Counted from the stretch's first letter, positions 29,501-37,457 are shown. The stretch: DNA of 49,856 nucleotides from DATIRA01 sp964553405 (GCA_964553405.1 CAZKLS010000007.1:1-49856), one strand, 5' to 3'. Numbers and translations are program-made. The notes: generated by a model not told the origin, from the sequence alone.

Positions 29501-30166
29501 ACGCTGATCGAGGAACCGCTGCCGCTCAACGCCGGATGCCTGCGACCGCTGCGGATTCTGATCCCCGAGGGCTCGCTGCTCGACCCGACGCCGCCGCACG
29601 CGGTGGCAGCCGGCAACGTAGAGACCTCCCAGTGTGTCGTCGACGCGCTCTACGGCGCGCTGGGCGTGCAGGCGGCCTCGCAGGGCACGATGAACAACTT
29701 CACTTTCGGCAACGAGCGTCACCAGTACTACGAGACGATCGCCGGTGGCGCCGGCGCCGGACCCGACTACGATGGAGCCAGCGGAGTGCAGACGCACATG
29801 ACGAACTCGCGGCTGACGGATCCCGAGGTCCTCGAGAGCCGCTTCCCGGTCCTGGTCAGGGAATTCTCGCTCCGGGCCGGGTCAGGTGGGGACGGAAGGC
29901 ATCGCGGCGGGGACGGCCTGCTGCGTCGCATCGAGTTCACCGCGCCGGTGACCGCGGCCATCCTCTCCAACCATCGTCGCATCGCGCCGTTCGGGCTGTC
30001 CGGCGGACTGGACGGGTTCCCCGGACTCAATCGGCTGCGGCGCCGGGACGGCTCGATCGTAGAACTGGGGGCGACCGCCGAAGTCGCGGTGGAAGCCGCC
30101 GACCAGATCGAGATCGCCACGCCAGGGGGTGGCGGATTCGGCGTCCCCGGCCGGCGTCCGCGGTGA
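26540..30166 (+). CDS. 5-Oxoprolinase (ATP-hydrolysing), HyuA-HyuB fusion
   Basis: 1208-residue enzyme expected to open 5-oxoproline to glutamate using ATP (EC 3.5.2.9), or a related hydantoinase. The N-terminal hydantoinase A half (about 1-690) begins FAIDRGGTFTDIVAW and contains GTTVATNALLERKG and GLDMGGTSTDVSIY. The hydantoinase B half (about 700-1208) has NIKERLDFSCAIFD, NAPHMPVHLGSM and NNFTFGN. Both halves in one chain resemble the eukaryotic OPLAH layout. The ATG at 26540 sits just before the conserved start. A 285-base tail of the convergent sheath frame lies antisense to its 3' end. A 7-bp hairpin (30170-30193) follows the stop. Confidence 0.93.
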   Translation: MHAGPRSAGWRFAIDRGGTFTDIVAWGPDGSLHTHKVLSRDPGHPGDPALRGMQVLLDRVGDGAPVLAVRLGTTVATNALLERKGEATLLVTTRGFRDALRIGYQNRPDIFARRIRLPELLYRGVVEVDERIDAHGNVLLPLDAGPLRAEFARRRAEGFRSVAIVFLHGFSHPVHEQRAAALALEAGFEEVVASHAAVPLPGFIARGDTAVADAYLTPVLRRYIGRFAREVRTRFGVADVSFMQSNGGLVDVDGFRGVSGVLSGPAGGVVGLAAAGTADRPRLLIGLDMGGTSTDVSIYAGELPRRFASEMDGIRLQAPMMDIHTIAAGGGSILHFSGGRLQVGPDSAGADPGPACYRRGGPATITDCNLVLGRIQPGFFPRVFGATGAEPLDPGASRARLDEIAEQIRLDGGPQFTTESLAAAFLGVAVARMSNAIRELALRRGQDPARFTLLAFGGAAGQHACEVATALGIREVLLHPLAGVLSAFGIGLATRRHLVRRGIERALAADGLEAAAGALEDLAGEARGELLRQGVAATGIALEQKVQLRFAGSDTTIEVPWLERDALLGEFESRHRSLYGFHHRGGEVIVASASVEAVEQQDPVRGTVPAREPDGAAAGGRARVWMAGEWLEAPVLDRHSVPQRGAMAGPSLLVGGGSTGLIASGWTARPAADGMLELTRASPPYDDAAGGSAGVDPMRLEVMNGLFMHVAEQMGVVLQQTASSVNIKERLDFSCAIFDHGANLVANAPHMPVHLGSMGASVTAVLAAHGTDIRPGDAFLVNSPYDGGTHLPDITVVSPVFDESEAGIDFFVASRAHHADIGGVTPGSMPPDSRSIDEEGVLLPPTRIVRDGVLDEAGVLTLLRSSRWPARNPEQNLADLRAQLAANARGIRELARAAREQGRDALLAYMGHVQDNAEQCMRAVLRRLEGGSFRYELDNGQVVAVSVAIDRQSGTASVDFSGTSPQQWNNFNAPRAVTVAAVLYVFRTLIEEPLPLNAGCLRPLRILIPEGSLLDPTPPHAVAAGNVETSQCVVDALYGALGVQAASQGTMNNFTFGNERHQYYETIAGGAGAGPDYDGASGVQTHMTNSRLTDPEVLESRFPVLVREFSLRAGSGGDGRHRGGDGLLRRIEFTAPVTAAILSNHRRIAPFGLSGGLDGFPGLNRLRRRDGSIVELGATAEVAVEAADQIEIATPGGGGFGVPGRRPR

Positions 30167-31825
30167 CACCGCGAGCCGCGGGTCCCGCTCGCGACGAAAC
30201 GGCTCCCCGACCCGCTTGCCCTGCAGCCGGCCAGTCACCGCGCCGACGGACATCCGCGTGCCGCGCGGCAGCAGGCGGGTCTTCACGCTGCGGATGCGGC
30301 TGCCCTCCGACGAGTGCGTGATCAGGAAGGACTGCTGCTCGCCCGCGCGCGGCGGGGAGAGCGTCACCAGCAGATTCACGCGAGCAGCCGCGACGTCCTC
30401 CTGGGAGTTGATCCGCTCGTCGCAGATCACCCGGTTGCTCGCTTCGTTCTGCGAGTCCCCGAACAGGCCCGCCGCAGCCAGCGGACGCAGAAACGCCTCG
30501 ACCTGCCGCACCAGCCGCAGCCTGATCGACGGGTCGTGCGCCTCCAGCGCGGCCCAGCGCGTGCCGCGGTCGATGCTCTTGACGACGGCCAGGCTGCGAC
30601 GCCGCCAGCCGAGCAGGTCGCTGGCCGCGCCGCGTCCCGAACCGCCGGCAAGCGTTCGCAGTGCCGGCAGCCGCGGGTTGGCCGAGCGCAACGACTGGAT
30701 CGGGTTGACGCCGTGGGCGATCAGCCGGCTGCGCTCCGCCTCGCTCAACACGCGCGCCGGCCGCGTGCCCGGTCGCAGCAACAGCTCGTCATCGGGTCCG
30801 GCCTGCCACAGCGATCTGTGCTGCTCCATGCGACACAGCGCGGCGGCCACGGCGCCGCAGTTGGCGAAGCGCTCGTAGCGGCCGCGAAGCCGGTCGTAGG
30901 CCTGGATCCGCGGGAAGCACATCACCGCCTGTTCGCTGTAGAAAGCGAGCTCCCGCAGGCCGGTCAGCACGTCGCCGCAGGAATCCCATTCCTGCGGCGG
31001 GTCGACCAGCAGCAGCAGGTGGTTGTCGCGGCAGAACTGCGCGGCCACCAGCAACGCGCTCGCCCCCACGTCCCGGTCACGCTCGAGCGGCGGCAGGCAG
31101 AGGAAATCGACGTCTTCCGCCGCACCCAGCGCAAACAGGCCGGAGCGACGCTCGGGTGATCCGATCAGGTCATAGTCGGTCAACGGCGCGCCGTCGTTGC
31201 CGTCGGTGTTGCAATCGACGTAGCCGATCGGGTGCCGGGCACCGGGCCGGAACGTCCGGTTCGGGCGCGCGCCGGGCAGGTCGCCCGCGAGCCGCACCAG
31301 CGTCGATTCCATCAGCGCGCTGCGGACGCAGCGAGCGGTTCCGCCCCGGATGGAGACCCGGCGGAAGATCTCCTGGTCCTCGATGAACTCCGAGCCCCGC
31401 GTCCGGACCCGCTGCACGACCAGGTTGAAGCAATCCTCCTCGTGCGCGGCGACGTTGTCGTAGTCGACGGATGCGCGCAGCGCCTCCCGCGAGCCCGGGC
31501 TCAGAGCCTGCAGCACGAGTTGTTCCCGGCCGGCCGGCAGCGCGATCGTGGCCCTGGCGCCTCCGTTCACCACCCGGACGACGACCGCCTCCCGGCCTCC
31601 GCCGTCGAAGAACTGCTCGACCGAATAGGACAGCGGGCTCGGCTGCCAGAGTCCGCCGAACACCTGCTGGTATTCCGCGAAGCTCTTCAACCTGACCGGC
31701 CGGTTGACGGGTCCGCGCAGCGTGCGACCGACGAAGGCGGTCACGGCGCCGGAAACCCGGGCGATGGCAGTGTCTGCGCCCGGCCCGACTGCCGCGTGAA
31801 CACCCGTGTATGCGCTGCCCGGCAA
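29882..31825 (-). CDS. Contractile tail sheath-family protein (orphan)
   Basis: About 520 residues match the phage/contractile-injection tail sheath family. The N-terminal part has SGAVTAFVGRTLRGPVNRPV, FAEYQQVFGG and YSVEQFFDGGGREAVVVRVV. The centre has EDVDFLCLPP. The C-terminal sheath domain contains VVKSIDRGTRWAALE, QVEAFLRPLAAAGLFG, and a final IN-containing strand. I chose TTG at 31825 (MPGSAYTGV) because GGGGAGG precedes it and an extended -10 lies upstream. The frame stays open to a TTG at 31894. After residue ~522 the frame runs on about 125 residues, the last 95 antisense to the 5-oxoprolinase gene, to a stop at 29882. No tube, baseplate or ATPase gene is nearby. Its function is unknown. 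Confidence 0.82.
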   Translation of the reverse strand: MPGSAYTGVHAAVGPGADTAIARVSGAVTAFVGRTLRGPVNRPVRLKSFAEYQQVFGGLWQPSPLSYSVEQFFDGGGREAVVVRVVNGGARATIALPAGREQLVLQALSPGSREALRASVDYDNVAAHEEDCFNLVVQRVRTRGSEFIEDQEIFRRVSIRGGTARCVRSALMESTLVRLAGDLPGARPNRTFRPGARHPIGYVDCNTDGNDGAPLTDYDLIGSPERRSGLFALGAAEDVDFLCLPPLERDRDVGASALLVAAQFCRDNHLLLLVDPPQEWDSCGDVLTGLRELAFYSEQAVMCFPRIQAYDRLRGRYERFANCGAVAAALCRMEQHRSLWQAGPDDELLLRPGTRPARVLSEAERSRLIAHGVNPIQSLRSANPRLPALRTLAGGSGRGAASDLLGWRRRSLAVVKSIDRGTRWAALEAHDPSIRLRLVRQVEAFLRPLAAAGLFGDSQNEASNRVICDERINSQEDVAAARVNLLVTLSPPRAGEQQSFLITHSSEGSRIRSVKTRLLPRGTRMSVGAVTGRLQGKRVGEPFRRERDPRLAVSPRTPAGDAESATPWRGDLDLVGGFHRDFGGRPQFYDRAVPAPQPIESGEPVQSAGQPERRDATMVGEDGRGHRRGELDATQQAVPAAMPSVPT

Positions 31826-31850
31826 TCCGCCTCCCCAGCTGGCCGCAGCG

Positions 31851-31859
31851 AAGATAGCA
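31851..31859 (-). promoter_or_regulatory. Putative extended -10 promoter of the sheath gene
   Basis: The minus strand reads TGCTATCTT, an extended -10 (TGn then TATCTT, 4/6). It lies 25 bases before the proposed TTG start, with the GGGGAGG ribosome-binding site between. No -35 box is convincing. This would place transcription start after the 31894 alternative start, supporting the shorter protein. Confidence 0.35.
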
Positions 31860-31939
31860 CAACTTATCGTGGCTGCCGGCGCCCACCAACCCAAGTGCTT
31901 GCGATTCGAGGCTGAGGACCGGCTCGCTTCGGGCAGCGC

Positions 31940-33076
31940 TCAGTGTCCCGTCGTCCCGGCGAGCGGGTCGCCTGCATCGGCGTCCTGTTCATCGTGACCG
32001 TGCCGGTTCGAGCCCACCGGGACGGCGTTCTCCACCCGTCGTGCCGACGCGAGGAACGCGTCGTAGGTCTGTCCCGCAACGGTGACGGGAACGGCCACCC
32101 CGCGCCCCTCATCGATCACCTGCTCGATCAGCACCGGATCGACCGCGCCGCCGGCGTCCGCCAGCCGCTGCAGGGTCCGCTCGTCCTCGAGTTCTTCGAG
32201 CAGCGCGCTCTTCGCCCGGTCGGCGTCGTGCTCGTGATCCTCGAACGGCGGATACGACTGCACGTACAGGCGATTGTCCTGCCAGCGATACAGCAGGGGC
32301 TGGTTGACGACGGTCACCCGCGTGCCGGTGGGCAGTTCATCGTAGAGCGCCTCGACGTCCTCCGGATAGAGCCTGATGCAGCCGTGGCTCGCACGCATGC
32401 CGACGCCGGCAGGCTTGTTCGTGCCATGAATCAGGTAGCTGGGCCAGCCGAGGTTCATCGCGCGCGTGCCCAGTGGATTGTCCGGACCGGCCGGCACCCG
32501 CGCGGGCAGCGGGTCGCCGGCCGCGGCGTGTTCCCTGCGCACCGAGGCAGGCGGGGTCCAGACCGGGTTCTTGCGCTTCGCGACGATCTTCGTGCGACCG
32601 AGCGGCGTCGCCCAGCCGACCTTGCCGATGCCGATCGGGTAGGTCGTGACGACCCGTGGCTCGCCGGGAGCGGCTTTCGGAAAGTAGAACAGCCGCAGCG
32701 CCGCGACGTTGATCACGACGCCCTCCGGCTTCGCGTCGGGCAGCACGAACTGCGTCGGCAGCACGATGGGAGTTCCGCCGCCGGGCAGCCAGGGATCCAC
32801 GCCGGGATTCGCGTGCAGCAACTCGTCGAAGCCCAGGTTGAATCGCCGCGCGATGTCGGCGAGCGTGTCCTCCTCGCGCGCCACCGTCACCTGCAACTCG
32901 CCGACCACGCCGGTCGTTTCGGGATCGAACGTGAATGTCTGGGTTGCGATCGGGGCATGCACCTCGGGCTCGGGCGGCGGCGGCGGCGCGGGCTCCTCGC
33001 GTACGAAGGTGCTGCAGCCGCCCGCGAATGCGAGCGCAGCCAGGCACAGCGCGCGCAGAGTGAACCATTGCTTCAT
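31940..33076 (-). CDS. L,D-transpeptidase (LysM + YkuD lipoprotein)
   Basis: 378-residue envelope enzyme that forms 3-3 peptidoglycan cross-links or attaches lipoproteins to the wall. A signal with lipobox AGGC (ALAFAGGCSTF) precedes a Pro/Glu linker, a LysM-like segment (VAREEDTLADIARRFNLGF), and the YkuD domain with the active-site motif SHGCIRLYPED and upstream YLIHGTNKP. A C-terminal extension after the catalytic domain (about 290-378) is charged and not assigned. ATG at 33076 begins the signal peptide. The ErfK/YbiS group is the closest resemblance. Confidence 0.92.
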   Translation of the reverse strand: MKQWFTLRALCLAALAFAGGCSTFVREEPAPPPPPEPEVHAPIATQTFTFDPETTGVVGELQVTVAREEDTLADIARRFNLGFDELLHANPGVDPWLPGGGTPIVLPTQFVLPDAKPEGVVINVAALRLFYFPKAAPGEPRVVTTYPIGIGKVGWATPLGRTKIVAKRKNPVWTPPASVRREHAAAGDPLPARVPAGPDNPLGTRAMNLGWPSYLIHGTNKPAGVGMRASHGCIRLYPEDVEALYDELPTGTRVTVVNQPLLYRWQDNRLYVQSYPPFEDHEHDADRAKSALLEELEDERTLQRLADAGGAVDPVLIEQVIDEGRGVAVPVTVAGQTYDAFLASARRVENAVPVGSNRHGHDEQDADAGDPLAGTTGH

Positions 33077-33128
33077 CCGGCCCTGCTGCTGCAATTCGCC
33101 ACCCTCCTCGGCCCGATCCGGCATGCTC

Positions 33129-33644
33129 TCAGAGCAGCGTCGGGCGGTTCGGCAGCTCGTCCCGACTTCTGCTGCCTTCCTGCAGCGGGAAATGCCGCGT
33201 GACGATCCCGCCTACGCCGTTGACGCCGGCGATCGAGCCTTCCTCGAAGCGACCCTCGCGAAAGTGACGCTCCATCTCCACGCACACCGCCTGCCAGTCC
33301 TCGAGGGAGACGCGGCCGTTGTAGCCGCGATCCGCGACGATCTCGACGTCGTGGTCGGCGAGCAGCACGTAGATCAGCACGCCGTTGTTCGACTCCGTGT
33401 CCCAGACACCGAGACCGGCGAACACCTCCAGCGCACGCTCCCTTGGCGCCATGTCCCGCCGGATGTCACCCGGCTCGAGCGCATTCTCGACGGCGAAGCG
33501 AAGCTCGGCGCCGTGACTGCGCTCGGATTCGACGATCGCCCGCTCGATCGCATCGAGCGTCGCGGGCGGAAACGCCCGGTGCAGCGTACGGCGGGTGGCG
33601 AACAGATGCCGGAACCAGCGTGACCAGTCCATGCCACTCACCAT
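33129..33644 (-). CDS. TPM-domain protein (short)
   Basis: 171 residues without a signal peptide. It shows TPM-domain features: an AELRFAVE strand, RALEVFAGLGVWDTESNNGVLIYVLLADHDVEIVADRG (here cited in parts: NNGVLIYVLLADHDVEIVADRG is the hallmark strand pair), and EGSIAGVNGVGGIV near the end. The TPM fold is found in proteins of uncertain enzymatic or binding role, some with phosphatase activity. Its start overlaps the preceding TPM gene's stop (ATGGTGA), so they are coupled. Confidence 0.85.
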   Translation of the reverse strand: MVSGMDWSRWFRHLFATRRTLHRAFPPATLDAIERAIVESERSHGAELRFAVENALEPGDIRRDMAPRERALEVFAGLGVWDTESNNGVLIYVLLADHDVEIVADRGYNGRVSLEDWQAVCVEMERHFREGRFEEGSIAGVNGVGGIVTRHFPLQEGSRSRDELPNRPTLL

Positions 33645-34558
33645 CCACCGGAGGCGCCGCCGCCCCCGAAACCGCCGCCGCCACCACTCCAGCCACCGCC
33701 GAAGCCGCCACCACCTCCGCCCCAGCCGCCGTAGCCGCCCGGGTATCCCCAGCCACTGCGGTGCCGCGAGCTCGCCCAGCCACTGCCGCGCCCGCCGCCC
33801 GGACCGCCGCCTCCCAGAGAGAAAATGAAGGCAAGGAATCCGGCGAGGATTGCGAGTCCGAGCACGCCGATCATCAGCCAGGTGAGGAAGCCGATCAGCC
33901 CGCCGGTCGCCAGCGCACCTCCGACGCGACCGAAGATCCGGCGCAGCACCGAGCCGCCCACCAGCGCGAAGATCAGCAGGAACGGCAACAGGCTGAACAG
34001 CCCCGGCACGTCACGTGATGGCGGGCTCAGCTCCGGCTCCGGCAGGGGCTCGCCCTCGATCACGCGCAGCATCCGGTCCACGCCGGTGGCGATGCCGCCG
34101 TAGTAATCGCCGCGCCGGAACTCCGGGACGATGTCCTCGTCGATGATGCGGTTGGCGATCGCGTCCGGCATCGCGCCCTCGAGACCGTAGCCCACCTCGA
34201 TGCGCAGCTTGCGGTCGTTCAACGCGACGATCAGGATCGCGCCGTCGTCCACGTTCTCGCGTCCGAGCTTCCAGGCTTCGGCAACGCGGATCGCGTACTG
34301 CTCGATCGCCTCGGGCTGCGTGGTCGGCACGACCAGCACGGCGACCTGGCTGCCTTTGCTGCGCTCGAACGCGCGCAGCTTCGCCTCCAGCGCAGCCTTC
34401 TGGTCCGGCGACAGCGTGCCGGTCAGGTCGGTGACCGGTGACTGCAGCGGCGGCACGGCGGCCAGCTGCTGGGCCGCGGCCGGAGCGCCCACGAGCGCGC
34501 CGGCGGCGAGCAGCGCCGCCGCCGGAGAACGCAGCCAACTGGGAAGGCCTGCAATCAT
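33638..34558 (-). CDS. YgcG-type TPM-domain membrane protein
   Basis: 306 residues. It has a signal peptide (PAAALLAAGALVGAPAAAQQ), then a TPM domain (about 38-175) with VTDLTGTLSPDQKAALE, VDDGAILIVALNDRKLRIEVGYG and DDYYGG-type loop YYGGIATGV. Two transmembrane helices follow (about 188-210 and 222-248). The C-terminal tail is extremely Gly/Trp/Ser-rich (GGGGFGGGWSGGGG), as in YgcG proteins. The order lemA-ygcG-TPM is conserved in many bacteria, and the products are thought to act together in the envelope, but the role is unknown. Confidence 0.9.
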   Translation of the reverse strand: MIAGLPSWLRSPAAALLAAGALVGAPAAAQQLAAVPPLQSPVTDLTGTLSPDQKAALEAKLRAFERSKGSQVAVLVVPTTQPEAIEQYAIRVAEAWKLGRENVDDGAILIVALNDRKLRIEVGYGLEGAMPDAIANRIIDEDIVPEFRRGDYYGGIATGVDRMLRVIEGEPLPEPELSPPSRDVPGLFSLLPFLLIFALVGGSVLRRIFGRVGGALATGGLIGFLTWLMIGVLGLAILAGFLAFIFSLGGGGPGGGRGSGWASSRHRSGWGYPGGYGGWGGGGGGFGGGWSGGGGGFGGGGASGGW

Positions 34559-34600
34559 CGACTGATGGCCGGCCGCATCAGCCTGCGGCCGGCCACCCGG

Positions 34601-35206
34601 TCAGTTGCTGGTCGTGCCGGTGGCCGGCTGGTTGAAGTCCACGACCGGCGGCCTGGAAATCGCCGCTTCGTTCTCGACGCTGAAATTCGGCTTCACCTTG
34701 TAGCCGAACAGCATCGCGGTCAGGTTGGTCGGGAACTGGCGCACGGTCACGTTGAAGTCCTGCACCGCCTGGATGTAGCGGTTGCGGGCGACCGTGATCC
34801 GGTTCTCGGTGCCCTCGAGCTGTGCCTGCAGATCGCGGAAGTTCTGGTCCGACTTCAGGTCCGGGTAGGCCTCGACGGTCACGAGCAGCCGGCTCAGCGC
34901 GCTGGTCAGCTCGCCCTGGGCCGCCTGGTAGGCGGCCAGCGATGCCGGATCATCCGCGTTCACCTGGATCGACGACGCCTTGGCACGCGCCTCGGTGACG
35001 GCGGTGAGCACTTCCCTTTCCTGGGACGCGTAACCCTGCACGGTGGCGACCAGGTTCGGAATCAGGTCGGCGCGGCGCTGGTACTGGTTGAGCACCTCGG
35101 ACCAGGCGGACTTCACCTGCTCGTCCTGGACCTGCAGCGTGTTGTACCCACAGGCGGAGAGCATCAGGCTCGCCGCGGCGATCAGTAAGACTCTGAAGGT
35201 GCGCAT
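34601..35206 (-). CDS. lemA: LemA family protein
   Basis: 201 residues. An N-terminal membrane/lipoprotein signal (VLLIAAASLMLSAC; lipobox LSAC) is followed by the four-helix LemA domain with YQRRADLIPNLVATVQGYA, EREVLTAVTEARAKA, and the family-typical RNRYIQAVQDFNVTVRQFP. LemA proteins are anchored with the domain outside the cytoplasm; the function is unsettled. It precedes ygcG by 43 bases on the same strand. Confidence 0.95.
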   Translation of the reverse strand: MRTFRVLLIAAASLMLSACGYNTLQVQDEQVKSAWSEVLNQYQRRADLIPNLVATVQGYASQEREVLTAVTEARAKASSIQVNADDPASLAAYQAAQGELTSALSRLLVTVEAYPDLKSDQNFRDLQAQLEGTENRITVARNRYIQAVQDFNVTVRQFPTNLTAMLFGYKVKPNFSVENEAAISRPPVVDFNQPATGTTSN

Positions 35207-35246
35207 TGGACACTACACTCCCGTAGCAGCGTGGACGCGAAGCGTC

Positions 35247-35252
35247 ATTATC
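35247..35252 (-). promoter_or_regulatory. Putative -10 box for lemA
   Basis: The minus strand reads GATAAT, 5 of 6 with TATAAT, about 40 bases before the lemA ATG, which has GGGAG upstream. The AT-rich segment around 35260-35275 could carry a weak -35 (TGTTTT, 16 bases away). Confidence 0.4.
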
Positions 35253-35297
35253 GTGAACATTCAGTAGAAAAACAGCATCCGGGCCCGCTCCGGCAGC

Positions 35298-37385
35298 CTA
35301 CCAGACGCGGACGCGCTGGTCGGGCGGGAGGTACAGGCCATCACCCTGCTCGACGCCGAAGGCCTGCAGGAACGCGGCCATGTTGCGGACGATGCCGTTG
35401 ACCCGGTATTCGCTGGGGCTGTGCGGGTCAGTGAGCAGCCGGCGCCGCAGCTCGTCCTCGCGGTACTTGCGTGCCCATACCTGGGCCCACCCGATGAAGA
35501 ACCGCTGGTCACCGCTCAGGCCGTCCATCTCCGGTGCGCTCTCCCCCGCCAGCGAGATCCGGTACGCCTTGTGCGCCACGGCCACGCCGGACAGGTCGCC
35601 GATGTTCTCTCCCAGCGTCAGCTCACCGTTCACGTTGAGCCCGGGCAGCGGGCTGAACGCGGAATACTGCTTCACGAGTTCCTCGGCGCGCGCCTGGAAA
35701 CGCCGGTCGTCCTCGGGCGTCCACCAGTCGCGCAGCGCGCCGGCGTCGTCGAACTTGCGTCCCTGGTCGTCGAACCCGTGGCTGATCTCGTGGCCGATCA
35801 CTGAGCCGATGCCGCCATAGTTCACCGCATCGTCCGCGCGGAGGTTGAAGAACGGCGGTTGCAGGATCGCCGCCGGGAACACGATCTCGTTGGCCAGCGG
35901 ATTGTAGTAGGCGTTGACTGTCTGGGGCGTCATGAACCACTCGCCGCGATCGACCGGCCGGCCGAGCTTGGCGACCTCGCGACGATAATTGGCCTCGCGC
36001 GCCCTGAACACGTTGCCGACCAGATCGTCGCGCCGCACCGCGAGGCCGGGGTATTGCTTCCACTGGTCGGGGTAGCCGATCTTGACCGTGATGGCCGCGA
36101 GCTTGCGATGCGCCTCGGCGCGGGTGTCCCGGCCCATCCACTCGAGCTCGTCGATCGAGGAGCCGAACGCGCGGATCAGGTTCGCGACCAGCTCGTCCAT
36201 CCGGCGCTTGGCCTCGGGCGGGAAGTGACGCTCGACATAGGCCTGGCCGAGCACCTCGCCCATGACGAACTCGACCTGCTGCAGCGCGCGCTTCCAGCGC
36301 GGACGCAGCTCGGTCGCGCCGGTCAGAACCCCCTCGTTGAACGCGAAGTGCCGCTCGACGAACTCGCGTGAGAGCAGCGGCGCATAGTCGTCGATGCGAC
36401 GCACGCGCAGGTAGTCCTTCCAGGTCTCGAGCGGAATCTCCCCGAGCATGACGGCCAGCGCCTCGAAGTAGCTCGGCTGGCTGATGATCAGCCGCTCGAC
36501 CTCCGGCAACCCGGCCGCCGCGAGCCACGCCTGCCAGTCGAAACCGGGCATCAGGCGGTCCGCGTCCGCGACGGCGTAGGGGTTGTAGGATTTCTCCACG
36601 TCACGCAGCTGGACCTGGCTCCACTGCGCCTCGGCGAGCCTGGTTTCCAGCTCGACCACGGCCGCTGCGGATCCGGCGGCACCGTCGCGGCCGGCCATGC
36701 GCAGCAGGTCGGCAAGGTAGTCCCGGTACTGCCGGCGGATCTCCGCGTAGCGAGGTTCGTCGCCGAGGTAGTAGTCGCGATCCGGCAGACCCAGCCCGAA
36801 CTGGGTCAGGTACAGCGCGTAGCGGTCCGGCTGCTTCGCGTCCGGCAGGACCGCGAGCCGCAGCGGCGCGGCCGCACCGAAATCTGCAACACCAGGCGGC
36901 GCCGAAACGAAGTGCCGCTGGGTGCGTCCGAAGTACTCGACCAGCGCCTTGCGGTCGGCGAGCGCGTCGATCTCCCGCAGCGGCTGCTCGAGCGGCGCGG
37001 CACCGACCCGCTCGGCGCGGGCCTCGTCCATGAAGCTGGCATAGAAGTCGCCGATCAGCTGCTCGCTGCTGCCCGGCGCGGGCGAGTCGGCAGCCGCCGC
37101 AGACTCTGCGACGACCTTGAGGTTCTTCTCCACCGCGTCCTGCAGAACCTGGAACATGCCGAAGTTGGACTTGTCGGCCGGTATCTCGGTCCGTGCCAGC
37201 CAGCCGCCGTTTACGTAGCGGTAGAAGTCGTCCTGCGGCCTGATGCTGCGGTCGAAATTGTCGAGCATCACGCCGGAAGGACCGGCCTCGCCAGCCGGCA
37301 CGGCAACGGGCTGGTCCGTCGCGGCAGCGCTCGTGCATGCTGCCAGCAGAGCAAGGCCGGCGAGCAGGTGTCGCATGGTGTTCAT
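35298..37385 (-). CDS. M13-family zinc metallopeptidase (PepO/neprilysin-like) lipoprotein
   Basis: 695 residues, full length for the family. A signal with lipobox LAAC (GLALLAACTSA) anchors it in the envelope. The peptidase body starts DNFDRSIRPQDDFYRYVNGGWL. The zinc site is GHEISHGFDDQG with the distal glutamate in GENIGDLSGV. NPLANEIVFPAAILQPPFF is the substrate-binding NAxY-like region. The C-terminus ends RVRVW rather than the CxxW of mammalian neprilysin, as usual for bacterial members. It should cleave peptides at the amino side of hydrophobic residues. Confidence 0.95.
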   Translation of the reverse strand: MNTMRHLLAGLALLAACTSAAATDQPVAVPAGEAGPSGVMLDNFDRSIRPQDDFYRYVNGGWLARTEIPADKSNFGMFQVLQDAVEKNLKVVAESAAAADSPAPGSSEQLIGDFYASFMDEARAERVGAAPLEQPLREIDALADRKALVEYFGRTQRHFVSAPPGVADFGAAAPLRLAVLPDAKQPDRYALYLTQFGLGLPDRDYYLGDEPRYAEIRRQYRDYLADLLRMAGRDGAAGSAAAVVELETRLAEAQWSQVQLRDVEKSYNPYAVADADRLMPGFDWQAWLAAAGLPEVERLIISQPSYFEALAVMLGEIPLETWKDYLRVRRIDDYAPLLSREFVERHFAFNEGVLTGATELRPRWKRALQQVEFVMGEVLGQAYVERHFPPEAKRRMDELVANLIRAFGSSIDELEWMGRDTRAEAHRKLAAITVKIGYPDQWKQYPGLAVRRDDLVGNVFRAREANYRREVAKLGRPVDRGEWFMTPQTVNAYYNPLANEIVFPAAILQPPFFNLRADDAVNYGGIGSVIGHEISHGFDDQGRKFDDAGALRDWWTPEDDRRFQARAEELVKQYSAFSPLPGLNVNGELTLGENIGDLSGVAVAHKAYRISLAGESAPEMDGLSGDQRFFIGWAQVWARKYREDELRRRLLTDPHSPSEYRVNGIVRNMAAFLQAFGVEQGDGLYLPPDQRVRVW

Positions 37386-37457
37386 CGGGACACTCCGTGG
37401 TCTGGTCGGCCACCGCAGCGGCGGGGCCCGGGGAACGGGCCGCGAATTATAGATGCT

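Noticed and set aside
27416..29797. 793-residue minus-strand frame opposite 5-oxoprolinase
   Set aside because: Low-complexity Arg/Asp/His composition without any motif, while the plus frame is a complete, recognisable enzyme.
30170..30193. Hairpin after the 5-oxoprolinase stop as a terminator
   Set aside because: A 7-base stem with a 10-base loop and no T-run. Mentioned under the gene but too weak to list as a terminator.
29882..31894. Sheath gene as a type VI secretion TssC
   Set aside because: The SIDRGTRW region and the AVTAFVGRTLRGPVNRPV start fit phage-type sheaths. TssB, Hcp, ClpV and other T6SS genes are absent.
33650..33800. GGC/GCC-rich tract as a DNA repeat
   Set aside because: It encodes the Gly/Trp-rich tail of the YgcG-type protein, so it is coding low complexity rather than a separate repeat element. 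The same holds for 46140-46225 in the RRM gene.
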